Origin: Thamnidium elegans
Taxonomy: Eukaryota; Mucoromycota; Mucoromycetes; Mucorales; Mucoraceae
DNA: 64,000 nucleotides
Direction of reading: 5' to 3'
Assembly: GCA_025201345.1 (NCBI GenBank)
Contig: JAIXMG010000001.1
Coordinates: 1 to 64,000 of the forward strand
Positions 20,033-32,972 of the stretch are shown in pieces (within the stretch, counting starts at the first letter, position 1; the number at the start of each line of letters is the position of its first letter). The notes beneath the pieces were generated by a model. It worked only from the letters and a program-made list of their open reading frames with translations, ran no database searches and had not been told where the DNA came from. Made by a program: the position numbers and the translations under genes.

Positions 20033-20652
20033 TATAAACATTACAATGTTTTAAAATAAATATAAATCAATAAAATAATTACGGATAAACTATATATTTT
20101 TAATTAAATACGTTAGCGAATATATCCGTCATAAATAATTGTCACATCATTTATAATCCACAAGCCTCTATCTGTTATTATTTAGCCGTGAAGCCAATTA
20201 GAAAGATAATAGGCATCGCTGCTATTATAATTAACCTTCTGAAGAAACTATTTCTATATTCAAATTGCTCATATTTGAATGGCTTGCTAATACTGTCTAA
20301 GTTTCACATCTTATGATAAGCGTCCATTTAAATCCAATATGTATATAAGGCACACACATTTTCTTATAATAAAAACCATTACCTTTTTAAAGTCTGATAA
20401 TTTTCTGTTATTATATTTTATTTTTTGTATTTTGATATTTACTTTTATTTTATAACCGTCAATATCACATTTTTTTTTATCAATTCTTAATAACTACCGT
20501 TTTTATTTTTGAAAATCTCCCCTTAATTTTTTAACTCTTTTTTAAAAATTTTTTACTTACCTAACATGTCCGCTCAACAATTCATTGGTCCTCTTGCTCA
20601 AAACATTGCCAATAATATGGAAGATGTTGAATACTCTGACTCTGGTTCTAAC

Positions 20653-21199
20653 TGTTATATCTACGTATTATATTTCAATAAATACTAATTTATATATACT
20701 TATACAAGTCATATCCTCATATGTCACTTACATAAGCTATACACAAATCACAGTATTTATTTACAAATTAATCTCAGATATATTCTATTGTTCTATCGCT
20801 TTGATCATAAAACTAGAAGACTGCTTAAACTCTTGACAAACAGAAGATAACTGGTTTACATAAATAATTGTCACATTATTTATAATCAACAAGCCTCTAT
20901 CTTACGTCTTTTGTTAAAGAAGCCAATTAGAAACATAATACGCATTGCTGCTATTGTAATTGACCTTCTAAAAGAATCTATTTATCTTTCCAAATTGCTC
21001 ATTCATTAATGTCTCGTTGAAACTGTCCAAGTTTCACATTAATGATAAGCGCTTATTCAACCCATAATATGTATATAAGGCACACACTTTTTCATTAATA
21101 AAAATAACAATCTATTCTTAGTCTGATAATTATCTAGTTATTTTACTTTTTTATTTTATTTTTTGATATAACTTTTATTTTATAACCGTTAATATCACA
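20653..21199 (+). mobile_element. Solo LTR, family B, TSD CTAAC (unit 1)
   Basis: 547 bp, flanked by CTAAC at 20648-20652 and 21200-21204, inserted in the gag gene. By eye the same sequence as the solo LTR at 13355-13901. Confidence 0.93.
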
Positions 21200-21387
21200 C
21201 TAACTCTGGTTCTGTTTCTCAAGCTAGCGAGGTTCCTATCCAACCTGTTGTTGAACATCCTTCCCAAGGTACTGGCTCTGATCCCGTTTTGGCCCTCAAG
21301 ACTAGTTTGACCTTAGCTCAAGCTGATGTTGCTTCTTTGTCTTCTTTGGTGGTCACTTTCGTTGGTAGTCAAGACCAACTCAGCAAG

Positions 21388-21511
21388 TACCACTATGGCG
21401 GAACTTATGGTAACAGTGCACAATATGGAAACAAAATTGCCATAATATTAGTTATTCTGTAATCTGATTCGCTGCATATAAAAATTATGGTAACATAGGT
21501 ACCATATTGGA
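21388..21511 (+). mobile_element. 124-bp MITE-like insertion, TSD AGCAAG (unit 1)
   Basis: Lies between two copies of AGCAAG (21382-21387, 21512-21517). Ends TACCACTATGG and CCATATTGGAA are imperfect inverted repeats; GTAACAGTG / TATGGTAAC motifs recur inside. Removing it and one AGCAAG restores the gag frame. Non-coding. Confidence 0.65.
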
Positions 21512-21634
21512 AGCAAGCTGTCTAAGGTTGTACCCAGGGAATTACCTTTGTTTCAATGGCTTGGAAACGTTACGGTACCAGGTGCTCACGTTTTTGTCGA
21601 CATCAACACTTGCTTGATGAAGTTTACTGATGTC

Positions 21635-22036
21635 TGAAATATACAATAGAAAATAAGTCCTTTAAAGTATTGATAGAAGTCTTAATTATGATTGTTTTTA
21701 TTTTAGATGAAAAAGAAGGATGTATTTATACTAAAGGGGTTATACAATTAGCCATTCTAATTGTAGAGTAAGAAAAGTCAGTTTTAAATATCATAAGGAT
21801 TATGGTTAATCCTTATTGATAATCCGATTGGTTTAAGCATTTATGCGCATTGTGTTTAATTGGTAGTTCTTATTATTAAATGGCAGTTACCCTGTCATTG
21901 ATAATAATAGTGGATGATTGTTTAGGATAATTCTATATTGTATTATTAATCGTCTATGATTAATAATGTTTAGTTTTGATGCGCTATATCGTAATAATAT
22001 CGAAGATGAAGAGGGATATATAGTCTGTATATATCA
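21635..22036 (+). other. Unassigned AT-rich segment after gag (unit 1)
   Basis: Starts TGAAATATAC exactly where the gag frame stops and could be an LTR (TG start, CA near 22036), but the flanks ATGTC and GGATG do not match. It separates the gag fragment from the recombinase fragment. No convincing ORF. Confidence 0.35.
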
Positions 22037-22441
22037 GGATGCATTCACCATTCCATGGAACATCTGGACGAGACCTTTCGCAAATCCCCCTTGGAATCTC
22101 ATTTCACGGACTTTGCGGAAGATAATTCAGGAACAGATCCCACAAATAACAATAGTTGTACCCCACTGGCCCAGTGCAATCTGGTTTCCCTTACTTCAAC
22201 GCCTTGCGTTATGTTCTCCCCTATTATTGACTCCCCTAACAATCCGGACGACTTCTCCGAAAACAGTTCATCCCTTACAACATCAGAACTGGACACTCTC
22301 CGTATGGAAATTATCCGGGCTAAACTGGTAAATGCAAATCTCAATGAACAAGCAACTCAAGATATTCTGGACCATAAATTTGCACCAACAATTACCAATA
22401 AGATGTACCGTAAGAACCAACTTCGCTTCATCGACTGGGTG
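22037..22441 (+). pseudogene. Tyrosine recombinase, N-terminal fragment (unit 1)
   Basis: Frame from 22055 (MEHLDETFRKSPLESHFTDF) of about 128 residues: a disordered Ser/Asn/Pro-rich part, then helices ending FAPTITNKMYRKNQLRFIDW, which match in style the core-binding (SAM-like) domain of Crypton/YR recombinases; the neighbouring gene at 38147 has the equivalent ARLSAWKKYSDWC. Cut by an inverted B3 LTR, so the catalytic domain is absent. Unit 2 carries one base fewer near 29295. Confidence 0.6.
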
Positions 22442-22969
22442 TGATATTGACGATTATGCTAATAAGAGTAAATATCAAAAAAGAAAAATAAAGAAAATAA
22501 ACGTAGAATTTATCAGACTTTAAAAAGGAATTGTTGTTTTTATTAATGAAATGATGTGTGCCTTATATACAAAATAAGTTAAATAAGCGCTTATCCACTT
22601 AATATGAAGCATGGACAATGTTAACCATCTAATAGTGGATGAGCAATTTGGAAATATAAATAGTTTCTTTTAGAAGGTCAATTGTAACAGCGGCAATGCT
22701 TATTATCTTTCTAATTGGCTTTTCTAAATAAAAGATCCAGGATAGAGGCTTGTTCATTCAAAATAATTGGGGCATTATTTATGAACCAGTTATCTGTCCT
22801 TGATAAGAATTAAAACAGTCTGATGCTTATATAATCGATAAAAGAGAACAATAGAAGGTGTCTGAGTAGATATATGTAATATACAACATTTGTGTATAAT
22901 TTATGTAAGCAATATGTGAGAACATATATTTGTATAAGTTATGTATAAATTTGTATCATTGAATATACT
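22440..22969 (-). mobile_element. B3 LTR, inverted, 5' end cut by LTR A (unit 1)
   Basis: Minus-strand B3 LTR (TGTGATATTGACGATTATGC on plus). About 14 bp of its sense 5' end are missing: it runs to GAATATACT and then LTR A begins. Confidence 0.85.
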
Positions 22970-23633
22970 TGTTTAGAACGGGGATAATGAGGTAATAAAG
23001 TATAAGGTAAAAGAAGGGAAGACAAATACAAGTATTGTGAAAACTTTGTATAGGGTTTTATTTCAAGAAAAGACAAAGATGATTAAACTAAAGTTCAACC
23101 TATATTTATAGTATTTTGGTATCGATAATTATAACATGGGTATCATTCATATCATTGACATATCTAGTAAAGACAAGGATATAAATCATAATGGAAAGTT
23201 CCTGATATCAATTATATTATATTATTCGTTACTGAATTATTCTATTGATTTCGATCAAGTTATTCTTTTTTCTAGAAAGATTTCCTGATCATATTATTGG
23301 ATCAGTGTGAGACAGGATAAAGGATTACTCTTGATAGCTGAGATAGATATGTAACCATTGGATTAAGTTTCACTTGATATAGAATTATTATATTCATGCA
23401 AGGTAAGATATACTCTTGTCATGTTAAACTATTAATAAGATAATAATAAATGATAATGAAAATAAACATATGCTGCTTACAACTGTAATATTAAATCTTG
23501 GTGAAGTAATGTGGGGCAATCATGCTAGTCTTATTTACAAGTATTTACATAAAGATATACGTATGTATAAATAAAGATATATATTCGTTATTATATAATG
23601 ATATAAGTGACTATGGTATAAGCATCCTCAACA
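22970..23633 (+). mobile_element. LTR family A, start of unit 2
   Basis: 664 bp. Carries variants absent from the LTR at 15756 (AATGAGGTAATAAAG, GGGTTTTATTTC, AAAGATGATT, GCTGAGATAG), all in its 5' half. Flanks: B3 LTR left, Tc1 right. Confidence 0.93.
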
Positions 23634-24091
23634 TAGCCAGGGCATGAAGTATATCAAAGACTGGCCACTATGTAGTCCAGATCTTAATCCGATTGAGCAC
23701 CTCTGGCATCATGTAAAGAAAAGACTAGACGGTTGTTCGCTTAAGCCTAAAAATGGTGACGAATTATGGCGAAGATTTGATTATGAATGGAACAGATCTA
23801 CCAAGGACGATATGGATAAGTACTACAATGGCTATCACAAAAGAATTGAAGCTATTATCAATGCAAAAGGGGGATATACAACCTATTAATTTTTTTATGT
23901 TTTCTCTTTTTTTAATAAGATTTCGCATATCTTCTATTTCTAATTGAATCTCCGATTTAAACACAAACATCTTACTGGAATTAGTTTAGAACTTGAAGAC
24001 GTAACATATTTTTAAATTTGAGCTATCTAGCTTTATTCAATCAAAAGATACGCTAAAAACAAGTTTTGTGGGTCAATTTATGTACCCACTG
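23634..24091 (+). pseudogene. Tc1 transposase C-terminus and 3' TIR (unit 2)
   Basis: Copy of 16423-16880; same reading frame MKYIKDW...GGYTTY, terminal repeat ending at 24091. Confidence 0.9.
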
Positions 24092-24093
24092 TA

Positions 24094-25391
24094 TTTACAA
24101 ATTAATCTCAGATATATTCTATTGTTCTATCGCTTTGATCATAAAACTAGAAGACTGCTTAAACTCTTGACAAACAGAAGATAACTGGTTTACATAAATA
24201 ATTGTCACATTATTTATAATCAACAAGCCTCTATCTTACGTCTTTTGTTGAAGAAGCCAATTAGAAACATAATACGCATCGCTGCTATTGTAATTGACCT
24301 TCTAAAGAATCTATTTATCTTCCCAAATTGCTCATTCATTAATGTCTCGTTGAAACTGTCCAAGTTTCACATTAATGATAAGCGCTTATTCAACCCATAA
24401 TATGTATATAAGGCACACACTTTTTCATTAATAAAAAGAACAATCTATTTGTCGTATTTGAGGTTGATATTTATATAAAACATATAAATAATCATATTGT
24501 GAATAAAAACAAGCTTAATAATAAAAACTTCTAATATTTCAATAATAATGCATCCCGATACATTATTATTAAACACCGAAATCAATACGGACATTTCTGG
24601 TGAAAACGGTTCCTACTTCTGACTTAAAATATAAAAATTTTAATCCAATAACATTAATGCGAGATAAGAGATATTGTAATAACATTGGTCTTGATCCAGA
24701 ACTAGCTACTCTGGATAAAAGAAAGGAACACCCATTGTTATAAGCAATACATTAACTCACATCAATGATATGAATATAGTATAAATAATATACTCTAGGA
24801 CATATAGAAAATATCTCCTTTATAATAATAAAACAAATATACAGTAATAATACTCTATATCTTGTAATTACAATCCTTTAATTATATAAAATATAATTAT
24901 ACGGGAAAAAGTTCTAGTCAGAAATATATAAATAAAATATAAGGAACGTTTCATCAACCTACTCATAACATATCCAATAAGGACGATTCGACCACCCTGT
25001 CATTATTAAGAACAAGGTGGAGATTACCGGAAGGACATGTTATCCGGTCAAGGGGATTGGATCAAAGAATATTTATAGTCAATTCGAAAGAGTAGAATAT
25101 ATATATTTGAAAGTGAGAAGGTTGAGTCTAGATATTGACCCGAACCTATCATAACAATAAGATCAGGTACCGATTACGGTTGTCAAGAAGTATAAAAAGG
25201 GATTATTATTTAGTTTAGCAGAATTCTTTAGTTTATTTTTAATTAATAAATTTCTCTAAGTTTTATCTCGATAATTTATCGTCTAATTTACTTCAATTCC
25301 AACACTATTCTTAGTCTGATAATTATCTAGTTATTTTACTTTTTTATTTTATTTTTGATATAACTTTTATTTTATAACCGTTAATATCACA
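24094..25391 (+). repeat. B LTR 3' part with D solo LTR at 24450-25304 (unit 2)
   Basis: Copy of 16883-18180 with the same CTATT duplication around the D LTR. Confidence 0.85.
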
Positions 25392-25766
25392 GTTTGAAGT
25401 CATACATTAGTTTTATAAAACCTCTTTTTATCATACTAGGGATATTGCTTATCTCTACCATATCTTTGATATAATCTTCATAATCGTCCAGGTTATCAGC
25501 AGTTGCATTATTTTTATCATAAATATCATTGTAATTAAAATCATGTAAGTCTTGATCAGGCTTTGAAATTTGATAGGATTGAATCTCTTCAACGTCCGTA
25601 AAATAAATTATCTCTAACTCGGCAATACATTCATTTGCATCAAATGAAATTGTTTCGTGAGTATCGTTTACCAAAAAGAACATGAGGTGGTTGTGAGTTT
25701 GAGAGATATACGATGAAGAAGGTTGCCATTGAGAGTCTAAATCAAATAATCTATCATTTGTAATAC
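25392..25766 (-). CDS. Orphan ORF fragment (unit 2)
   Basis: Same protein as in unit 1; the open frame is unchanged. Confidence 0.35.
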
Positions 25767-27678
25767 TGTTGTATCTACGTAATATATGTAACAATATCGA
25801 ATTAGACAAAGATTATACAAGTACTCATATTCTCATATAGTCACTTACATAATCTATATACAATTAGACTATTTCTACTTATATGACTCAGATACCTCTT
25901 AGCGTTCTATCGATTGAATATAAATTTATTAAAGACTGTTAATACTAATTGAATAACAAAGATAACTGGTTTACATAGACGGATATTCATATTTGGGCAA
26001 TCTACAATTAGTTTTTTAATCGAAGCATAAATATAATGTTGCTTCTTTATGCATAAACATGTGTTACTTTCTTGATTATTTTACAAAAATACAGTGGGTA
26101 CATAAATTGACCCACAAAAATTGTTTTCTAATTATCTCATCAAATAATGGTACTAGCTATTCAAGCTAAGTATCAAAGGAATCAGAACAGTCTAAATTTT
26201 ATTATGAATAAATTTTTAATTATTCTCTATGACGTAATCATGATGTAAGGAAAATAAAGTGATTCGGAATTTTTTTAATTTTCCGCATAATTTAAGTAAT
26301 AAATCATTTACGGCCGGCATGTAGATGTATCTAAAATATATTTATAGTATATTAATATTTAAACCTTCCTCTATTTTATGCTATAAATACCTTCGAACTT
26401 TTCGAATATTTTCTACTCACTATTTCGCTCCAAATTTTACCACTTTTAAAAATAACTATGCCTTATAAACTCAGCCAAAGTAAACGTGATGATGTCAAGT
26501 CTCTGATTTTGAAAGGTGAACCTACTATAAACATTGTGAAACGTACTGGAGTTTCGAAGTCTCATGTAAACAGATTGAGATCAGGCATTATTCCAAATTA
26601 TATTCGACAACATACCGGATGTTGTACTTACGTAGTATATTCAATGATACAAATTTATACATAATTTATACAAGTATATGTTCTCACATATTTCTTACAT
26701 AAATTATACACAAATGTTGTATATTACATATATCTACTCAGACACCTTCTATTGTTCTCTTTTATCGATTATATAAGCATTAGACTGTTTTAATTCTTAT
26801 CAAGGACAGATAACTGGTTCATAAATAATGCCCCAATTACTTTGAATGAACAAGCCTCTATCCTGGATCTCTTATTTAGAAAAGCCAATTAGAAGATAAT
26901 AAGCATTGCGCTGTTACAATTGACCTTCTAAAGAAACTATTTATATTTCCAAATTGCTCATCTACTATTAGATGGTTAACATTGTCCATGTTTCATATTA
27001 AGTGGATAAGCGCTTATTTAACTTATTTTGTATATAAGGCACACATTATTTCATTAATAAAAACAACAACCCCTTTTTAAAGTCTGATAAATTCTACGTT
27101 TATTTTCTTTATTTTCTTTTTTTGATATTTACTCTTATTAGCATAATCGTCAATATCACACCGGAAGACCCAGCATTGTGAAGCCATTTACTAAAAGATA
27201 CGCTAAAAACAAGTTTTGTGGGTCAATTTATGTACCCACTGTATAAACATTACAATGTTTTAAAATAAATATAAATCAATAAAATAATTACGGATAAACT
27301 ATATATTTTTAATTAAATACGTTAGCGAATATATCCGTCATAAATAATTGTCACATCATTTATAATCCACAAGCCTCTATCTGTTATTATTTAGCCGTGA
27401 AGCCAATTAGAAAGATAATAGGCATCGCTGCTATTATAATTAACCTTCTGAAGAAACTATTTCTATATTCAAATTGCTCATATTTGAATGGCTTGCTAAT
27501 ACTGTCTAAGTTTCACATCTTATGATAAGCGTCCATTTAAATCCAATATGTATATAAGGCACACACATTTTCTTATAATAAAAACCATTACCTTTTTAAA
27601 GTCTGATAATTTTCTGTTATTATATTTTATTTTTTGTATTTTGATATTTACTTTTATTTTATAACCGTCAATATCACA
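25767..27678 (+). repeat. B2 LTR nest (unit 2)
   Basis: Contains the TIR element 25978-27339, the deleted Tc1 26092-27241 and the B3 solo LTR 26620-27160. Two single-base deletions versus unit 1 lie near 26890-26910. Confidence 0.85.
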
Positions 27679-27774
27679 TTTTTTTTTATCAATTCTTAAT
27701 AACTACCGTTTTTATTTTTGAAAATCTCCCCTTAATTTTTTAACTCTTTTTTAAAAATTTTTTACTTACCTAAC

Positions 27775-28846
27775 ATGTCCGCTCAACAATTCATTGGTCC
27801 TCTTGCTCAAAACATTGCCAATAATATGGAAGATGTTGAATACTCTGACTCTGGTTCTAACTGTTATATCTACGTATTATATTTCAATAAATACTAATTT
27901 ATATATACTTATACAAGTCATATCCTCATATGTCACTTACATAAGCTATACACAAAATCACAGTTTTATTTACAAATTAATCTCAGATATATTCTATTGT
28001 TCTATCGCTTTGATCATAAAACTAGAAGGACTGCTTAAACTCTTGACAAACAGAAGATAACTGGTTTACATAAATAATTGTCACATTATTTATAATCAAC
28101 AAGCCTCTATCTTACGTCTTTTGTTAAAGAAGCCAATTAGAAACATAATACGCATTGCTGCTATTGTAATTGACCTTCTAAAAGAATCTATTTATCTTTC
28201 CAATTGCTCATTCATTAATGTCTCGTTGAAACTGTCCAAGTTTCACATTAATGATAAGCGCTTATTCAACCCATAATATGTATATAAGGCACACACTTTT
28301 TCATTAATAAAAATAACAATCTATTCTTAGTCTGATAATTATCTAGTTATTTTACTTTTTTATTTTATTTTTTGATATAACTTTTATTTTATAACCGTTA
28401 ATATCACACTAACTCTGGTTCTGTTTCTCAAGCTAGCGAGGTTCCTATCCAACCTGTTGTTGAACATCCTTCCCAAGGTACTGGCTCTGATCCCGTTTTG
28501 GCCCTCAAGACTAGTTTGACCTTAGCTCAAGCTGATGTTGCTTCTTTGTCTTCTTTGGTGGTCACTTTCGTTGGTAGTCAAGACCAACTCAGCAAGTACC
28601 ACTATGGCGGAACTTATGGTAACAGTGCACAATATGGAAACAAAATTGCCATAATATTAGTTATTCTGTAATCTGATTCGCTGCATATAAAAATTATGGT
28701 AACATAGGTACCATATTGGAAGCAAGCTGTCTAAGGTTGTACCCAGGGAATTACCTTTGTTTCAATGGCTTGGAAACGTTACGGTACCAGGTGCTCACGT
28801 TTTTGTCGACATCAACACTTGCTTGATGAAGTTTACTGATGTCTGA
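27775..28846 (+). pseudogene. Interrupted gag (unit 2)
   Basis: Copy of 20566-21637, with the B solo LTR at 27862-28408 and the small insertion at 28597-28720. The B LTR here has several private 1-base indels (ACACAAAATC, GAAGGACTGC, CCAATTGC). Confidence 0.75.
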
Positions 28847-29243
28847 AATATACAATAGAAAATAAGTCCTTTAAAGTATTGATAGAAGTCTTAATTATGA
28901 TTGTTTTTATTTTAGATGAAAAAGAAGGATGTATTTATACTAAAGGGGTTATACAATTAGCCATTCTAATTGTAGAGTAAGAAAAGTCAGTTTTAAATAT
29001 CATAAGGATTATGGTTAATCCTTATTGATAATCCGATTGGTTTAAGCATTTATGCGCATTGTGTTTAATTGGTAGTTCTTATTATTAAATGGCAGTTACC
29101 CTGTCATTGATAATAATAGTGGATGATTGTTTAGGATAATTCTATATTGTATTATTAATCGTCTATGATTAATTGTTTAGTTTTGATGCGCTATATCGTA
29201 ATAATATCGAAGATGAAGAGGGATATATAGTCTATATATATCA

Positions 29244-29647
29244 GGATGCATTCACCATTCCATGGAACATCTGGACGAGACCTTTCGCAAATCCCCTTGG
29301 AATCTCATTTCACGGACTTTGCGGAAGATAATTCAGGAACAGATCCCACAAATAACAATAGTTGTACCCCACTGGCCCAGTGCAATCTGGTTTCCCTTAC
29401 TTCAACGCCTTGCGTTATGTTCTCCCCTATTATTGACTCCCCTAACAATCCGGACGACTTCTCCGAAAACAGTTCATCCCTTACAACATCAGAACTGGAC
29501 ACTCTCCGTATGGAAATTATCCGGGCTAAACTGGTAAATGCAAATCTCAATGAACAAGCAACTCAAGATATTCTGGACCATAAATTTGCACCAACAATTA
29601 CCAATAAGATGTACCGTAAGAACCAACTTCGCTTCATCGACTGGGTG
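29244..29647 (+). pseudogene. Tyrosine recombinase N-terminal fragment (unit 2)
   Basis: Copy of 22037-22441 with one C fewer in a C run near 29295, which shifts the frame between the start and the rest; otherwise ends in the same FIDWV. Confidence 0.55.
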
Positions 29648-30175
29648 TGATATTGACGATTATGCTAATAAGAGTAAATATCAAAAAAGAAAAATAAAGA
29701 AAATAAACGTAGAATTTATCAGACTTTAAAAAGGAATTGTTGTTTTTATTAATGAAATGATGTGTGCCTTATATACAAAATAAGTTAAATAAGCGCTTAT
29801 CCACTTAATATGAAGCATGGACAATGTTAACCATCTAATAGTGGATGAGCAATTTGGAAATATAAATAGTTTCTTTTAGAAGGTCAATTGTAACAGCGGC
29901 AATGCTTATTATCTTTCTAATTGGCTTTTCTAAATAAAAGATCCAGGATAGAGGCTTGTTCATTCAAAATAATTGGGGCATTATTTATGAACCAGTTATC
30001 TGTCCTTGATAAGAATTAAAACAGTCTGATGCTTATATAATCGATAAAAGAGAACAATAGAAGGTGTCTGAGTAGATATATGTAATATACAACATTTGTG
30101 TATAATTTATGTAAGCAATATGTGAGAACATATATTTGTATAAGTTATGTATAAATTTGTATCATTGAATATACT
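29646..30175 (-). mobile_element. B3 LTR, inverted and truncated (unit 2)
   Basis: Copy of 22440-22969. Confidence 0.85.
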
Positions 30176-30839
30176 TGTTTAGAACGGGGATAATGAGGTA
30201 ATAAAGTATAAGGTAAAAGAAGGGAAGACAAATACAAGTATTGTGAAAACTTTGTATAGGGTTTTATTTCAAGAAAAGACAAAGATGATTAAACTAAAGT
30301 TCAACCTATATTTATAGTATTTTGGTATCGATAATTATAACATGGGTATCATTCATATCATTGACATATCTAGTAAAGACAAGGATATAAATCATAATGG
30401 AAAGTTCCTGATATCAATTATATTATATTATTCGTTACTGAATTATTCTATTGATTTCGATCAAGTTATTCTTTTTTCTAGAAAGATTTCCTGATCATAT
30501 TATTGGATCAGTGTGAGACAGGATAAAGGATTACTCTTGATAGCTGAGATAGATATGTAACCATTGGATTAAGTTTCACTTGATATAGAATTATTATATT
30601 CATGCAAGGTAAGATATACTCTTGTCATGTTAAACTATTAATAAGATAATAATAAATGATAATGAAAATAAACATATGCTGCTTACAACTGTAATATTAA
30701 ATCTTGGTGAAGTAATGTGGGGCAATCATGCTAGTCTTATTTACAAGTATTTACATAAAGATATACGTATGTATAAATAAAGATATATATTCGTTATTAT
30801 ATAATGATATAAGTGACTATGGTATAAGCATCCTCAACA
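30176..30839 (+). mobile_element. LTR family A, start of unit 3
   Basis: 664 bp, same variants as the LTR at 22970. Confidence 0.93.
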
Positions 30840-31298
30840 TAGCCAGGGCATGAAGTATATCAAAGACTGGCCACTATGTAGTCCAGATCTTAATCCGATT
30901 GAGCACCTCTGGCATCATGTAAAGAAAAGACTAGACGGTTGTTCGCTTAAGCCTAAAAATGGTGACGAATTATGGCGAAGATTTGATTATGAATGGAACA
31001 GATCTACCAAGGACGATATGGATAAGTACTACAATGGCTATCACAAAAGAATTGAAGCTATTATCAATGCAAAAGGGGGATATACAACCTATTAATTTTT
31101 TTTATGTTTTCTCTTTTTTTAATAAGATTTCGCATATCTTCTATTTCTAATTGAATCTCCGATTTAAACACAAACATCTTACTGGAATTAGTTTAGAACT
31201 TGAAGACGTAACATATTTTTAAATTTGAGCTATCTAGCTTTATTCAATCAAAAGATACGCTAAAAACAAGTTTTGTGGGTCAATTTATGTACCCACTG
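30840..31298 (+). pseudogene. Tc1 transposase C-terminus and 3' TIR (unit 3)
   Basis: Copy of 16423-16880 with one extra T after the stop codon. Confidence 0.9.
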
Positions 31299-31300
31299 TA

Positions 31301-32597
31301 TTTACAAATTAATCTCAGATATATTCTATTGTTCTATCGCTTTGATCATAAAACTAGAAGACTGCTTAAACTCTTGACAAACAGAAGATAACTGGTTTAC
31401 ATAAATAATTGTCACATTATTTATAATCAACAAGCCTCTATCTTACGTCTTTTGTTGAAGAAGCCAATTAGAAAACATAATACGCATCGCTGCTATTGTA
31501 ATTGACCTTCTAAAGAATCTATTTATCTTCCCAAATTGCTCATTCATTAATGTCTCGTTGAAACTGTCCAAGTTTCACATTAATGATAAGCGCTTATTCA
31601 ACCCATAATATGTATATAAGGCACACACTTTTTCATTAATAAAAAGAACAATCTATTTGTCGTATTTGAGGTTGATATTTATATAAAACATATAAATAAT
31701 CATATTGTGAATAAAACAAGCTTAATAATAAAAACTTCTAATATTTCAATAATAATGCATCCCGATACATTATTATTAAACACCGAAATCAATACGGACA
31801 TTTCTGGTGAAAACGGTTCCTACTTCTGACTTAAAATATAAAAATTTTAATCCAATAACATTAATGCGAGATAAGAGATATTGTTAATAACATTGGTCTT
31901 GATCCAGAACTAGCTACTCTGGATAAAAGAAAGGAACACCCATTGTTATAAGCAATACATTAACTCACATCAATGATATGAATATAGTATAAATAATATA
32001 CTCTAGGACATATAGAAAATATCTCCTTTATAATAATAAAACAAATATACAGTAATAATACTCTATATCTTGTAATTACAATCCTTTAATTATATAAAAT
32101 ATAATTATACGGGAAAAAGTTCTAGTCAGAAATATATAAATAAAATATAAGGAACGTTTCATCAACCTACTCATAACATATCCAATAAGGACGATTCGAC
32201 CACCCTGTCATTATTAAGAACAAGGTGGAGATTACCGGAAGGACATGTTATCCGGTCAAGGGGATTGGATCAAAGAATATTTATAGTCAATTCGAAAGAG
32301 TAGAATATATATATTTGAAAGTGAGAAGGTTGAGTCTAGTGACCCGAACCTATCATAACAATAAGATCAGGTACCGATTACGGTTGTCAAGAAGTATATA
32401 AAAGGGATTATTATTTAGTTTAGCAGAATTCTTTAGTTTATTTTTTAATTAATAAAATTTCTCTAAGTTTTATCTCGTAATTTATCGTCTAATTTACTTC
32501 AATTCCAACACTATTCTTAGTCTGATAATTATCTAGTTATTTTACTTTTTTATTTTATTTTTGATATAACTTTTATTTTATAACCGTTAATATCACA
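31301..32597 (+). repeat. B LTR 3' part with D solo LTR at 31658-32510 (unit 3)
   Basis: Copy of 16883-18180. The D LTR here has private indels, including loss of about five bases near 32340. Confidence 0.85.
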
Positions 32598-32972
32598 GTT
32601 TGAAGTCATACATTAGTTTTATAAAACCTCTTTTTATCATACTAGGGATATTGCTTATCTCTACCATATCTTTGATATAATCTTCATAATCGTCCAGGTT
32701 ATCAGCAGTTGCATTATTTTTATCATAAATATCATTGTAATTAAAATCATGTAAGTCTTGATCAGGCTTTGAAATTTGATAGGATTGAATCTCTTCAACG
32801 TCCGTAAAATAAATTATCTCTAACTCGGCAATACATTCATTTGCATCAAATGAAATTGTTTCGTGAGTATCGTTTACCAAAAAGAACATGAGGTGGTTGT
32901 GAGTTTGAGAGATATACGATGAAGAAGGTTGCCATTGAGAGTCTAAATCAAATAATCTATCATTTGTAATAC
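32598..32972 (-). CDS. Orphan ORF fragment (unit 3)
   Basis: Same protein as in units 1 and 2; still open. Confidence 0.35.

Larger units (their letters stand above)
18767..20130 (+). mobile_element. Small TIR element (MITE-like), TSD ATA, carrying a Tc1 copy (unit 1)
   Basis: Ends are GACGGATATTC and GAATATATCCGTC, inverted repeats of each other with one small indel. ATA lies on both sides (18764-18766, 20131-20133), and removing the element restores the B2 LTR text TTTACATAAATAATTGTC. Own length about 210 bp without the Tc1. No coding. A 3-bp TSD does not fit Tc1 or hAT; superfamily not assigned. Confidence 0.75.
18556..20469 (+). repeat. B2 LTR with a three-deep nest of insertions (unit 1)
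   Basis: B2 LTR from TGTTGTATCTACG to GTCAATATCACA. Within it, 18767-20130 is a small TIR element, holding a deleted Tc1, holding a B3 solo LTR. The bare LTR is about 550 bp, like the copy at 3652-4198. It is followed directly by a T-rich leader and a gag start, so it may be that element's 5' LTR. Confidence 0.85.
20566..21637 (+). pseudogene. Retrotransposon gag, three times interrupted (unit 1)
   Basis: Begins MSAQQFIGPLAQNIANNMED at 20566 after a T-rich leader. With the B solo LTR (20653-21199) and a small element (21388-21511) removed it reads on in frame (DSGSN/SGSVSQ; DQLSK/LSKVVPREL) through LPLFQWLGNVTVPGAHVFVD to MKFTDV, where it meets TGA at 21635. The coding style (normal codon use, capsid-like) suggests a gypsy-type gag; the rest of the gene is missing. 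Present in all units. Confidence 0.75.

Noticed and set aside
20585..20836. 83-residue plus ORF (and copies at 27794 and 35004)
   Set aside because: Out-of-frame gag followed by LTR sequence; not a gene.
22099..22344. 81-residue minus-strand ORF in each unit
   Set aside because: Antisense of the recombinase fragment, whose plus frame has the protein-like composition.
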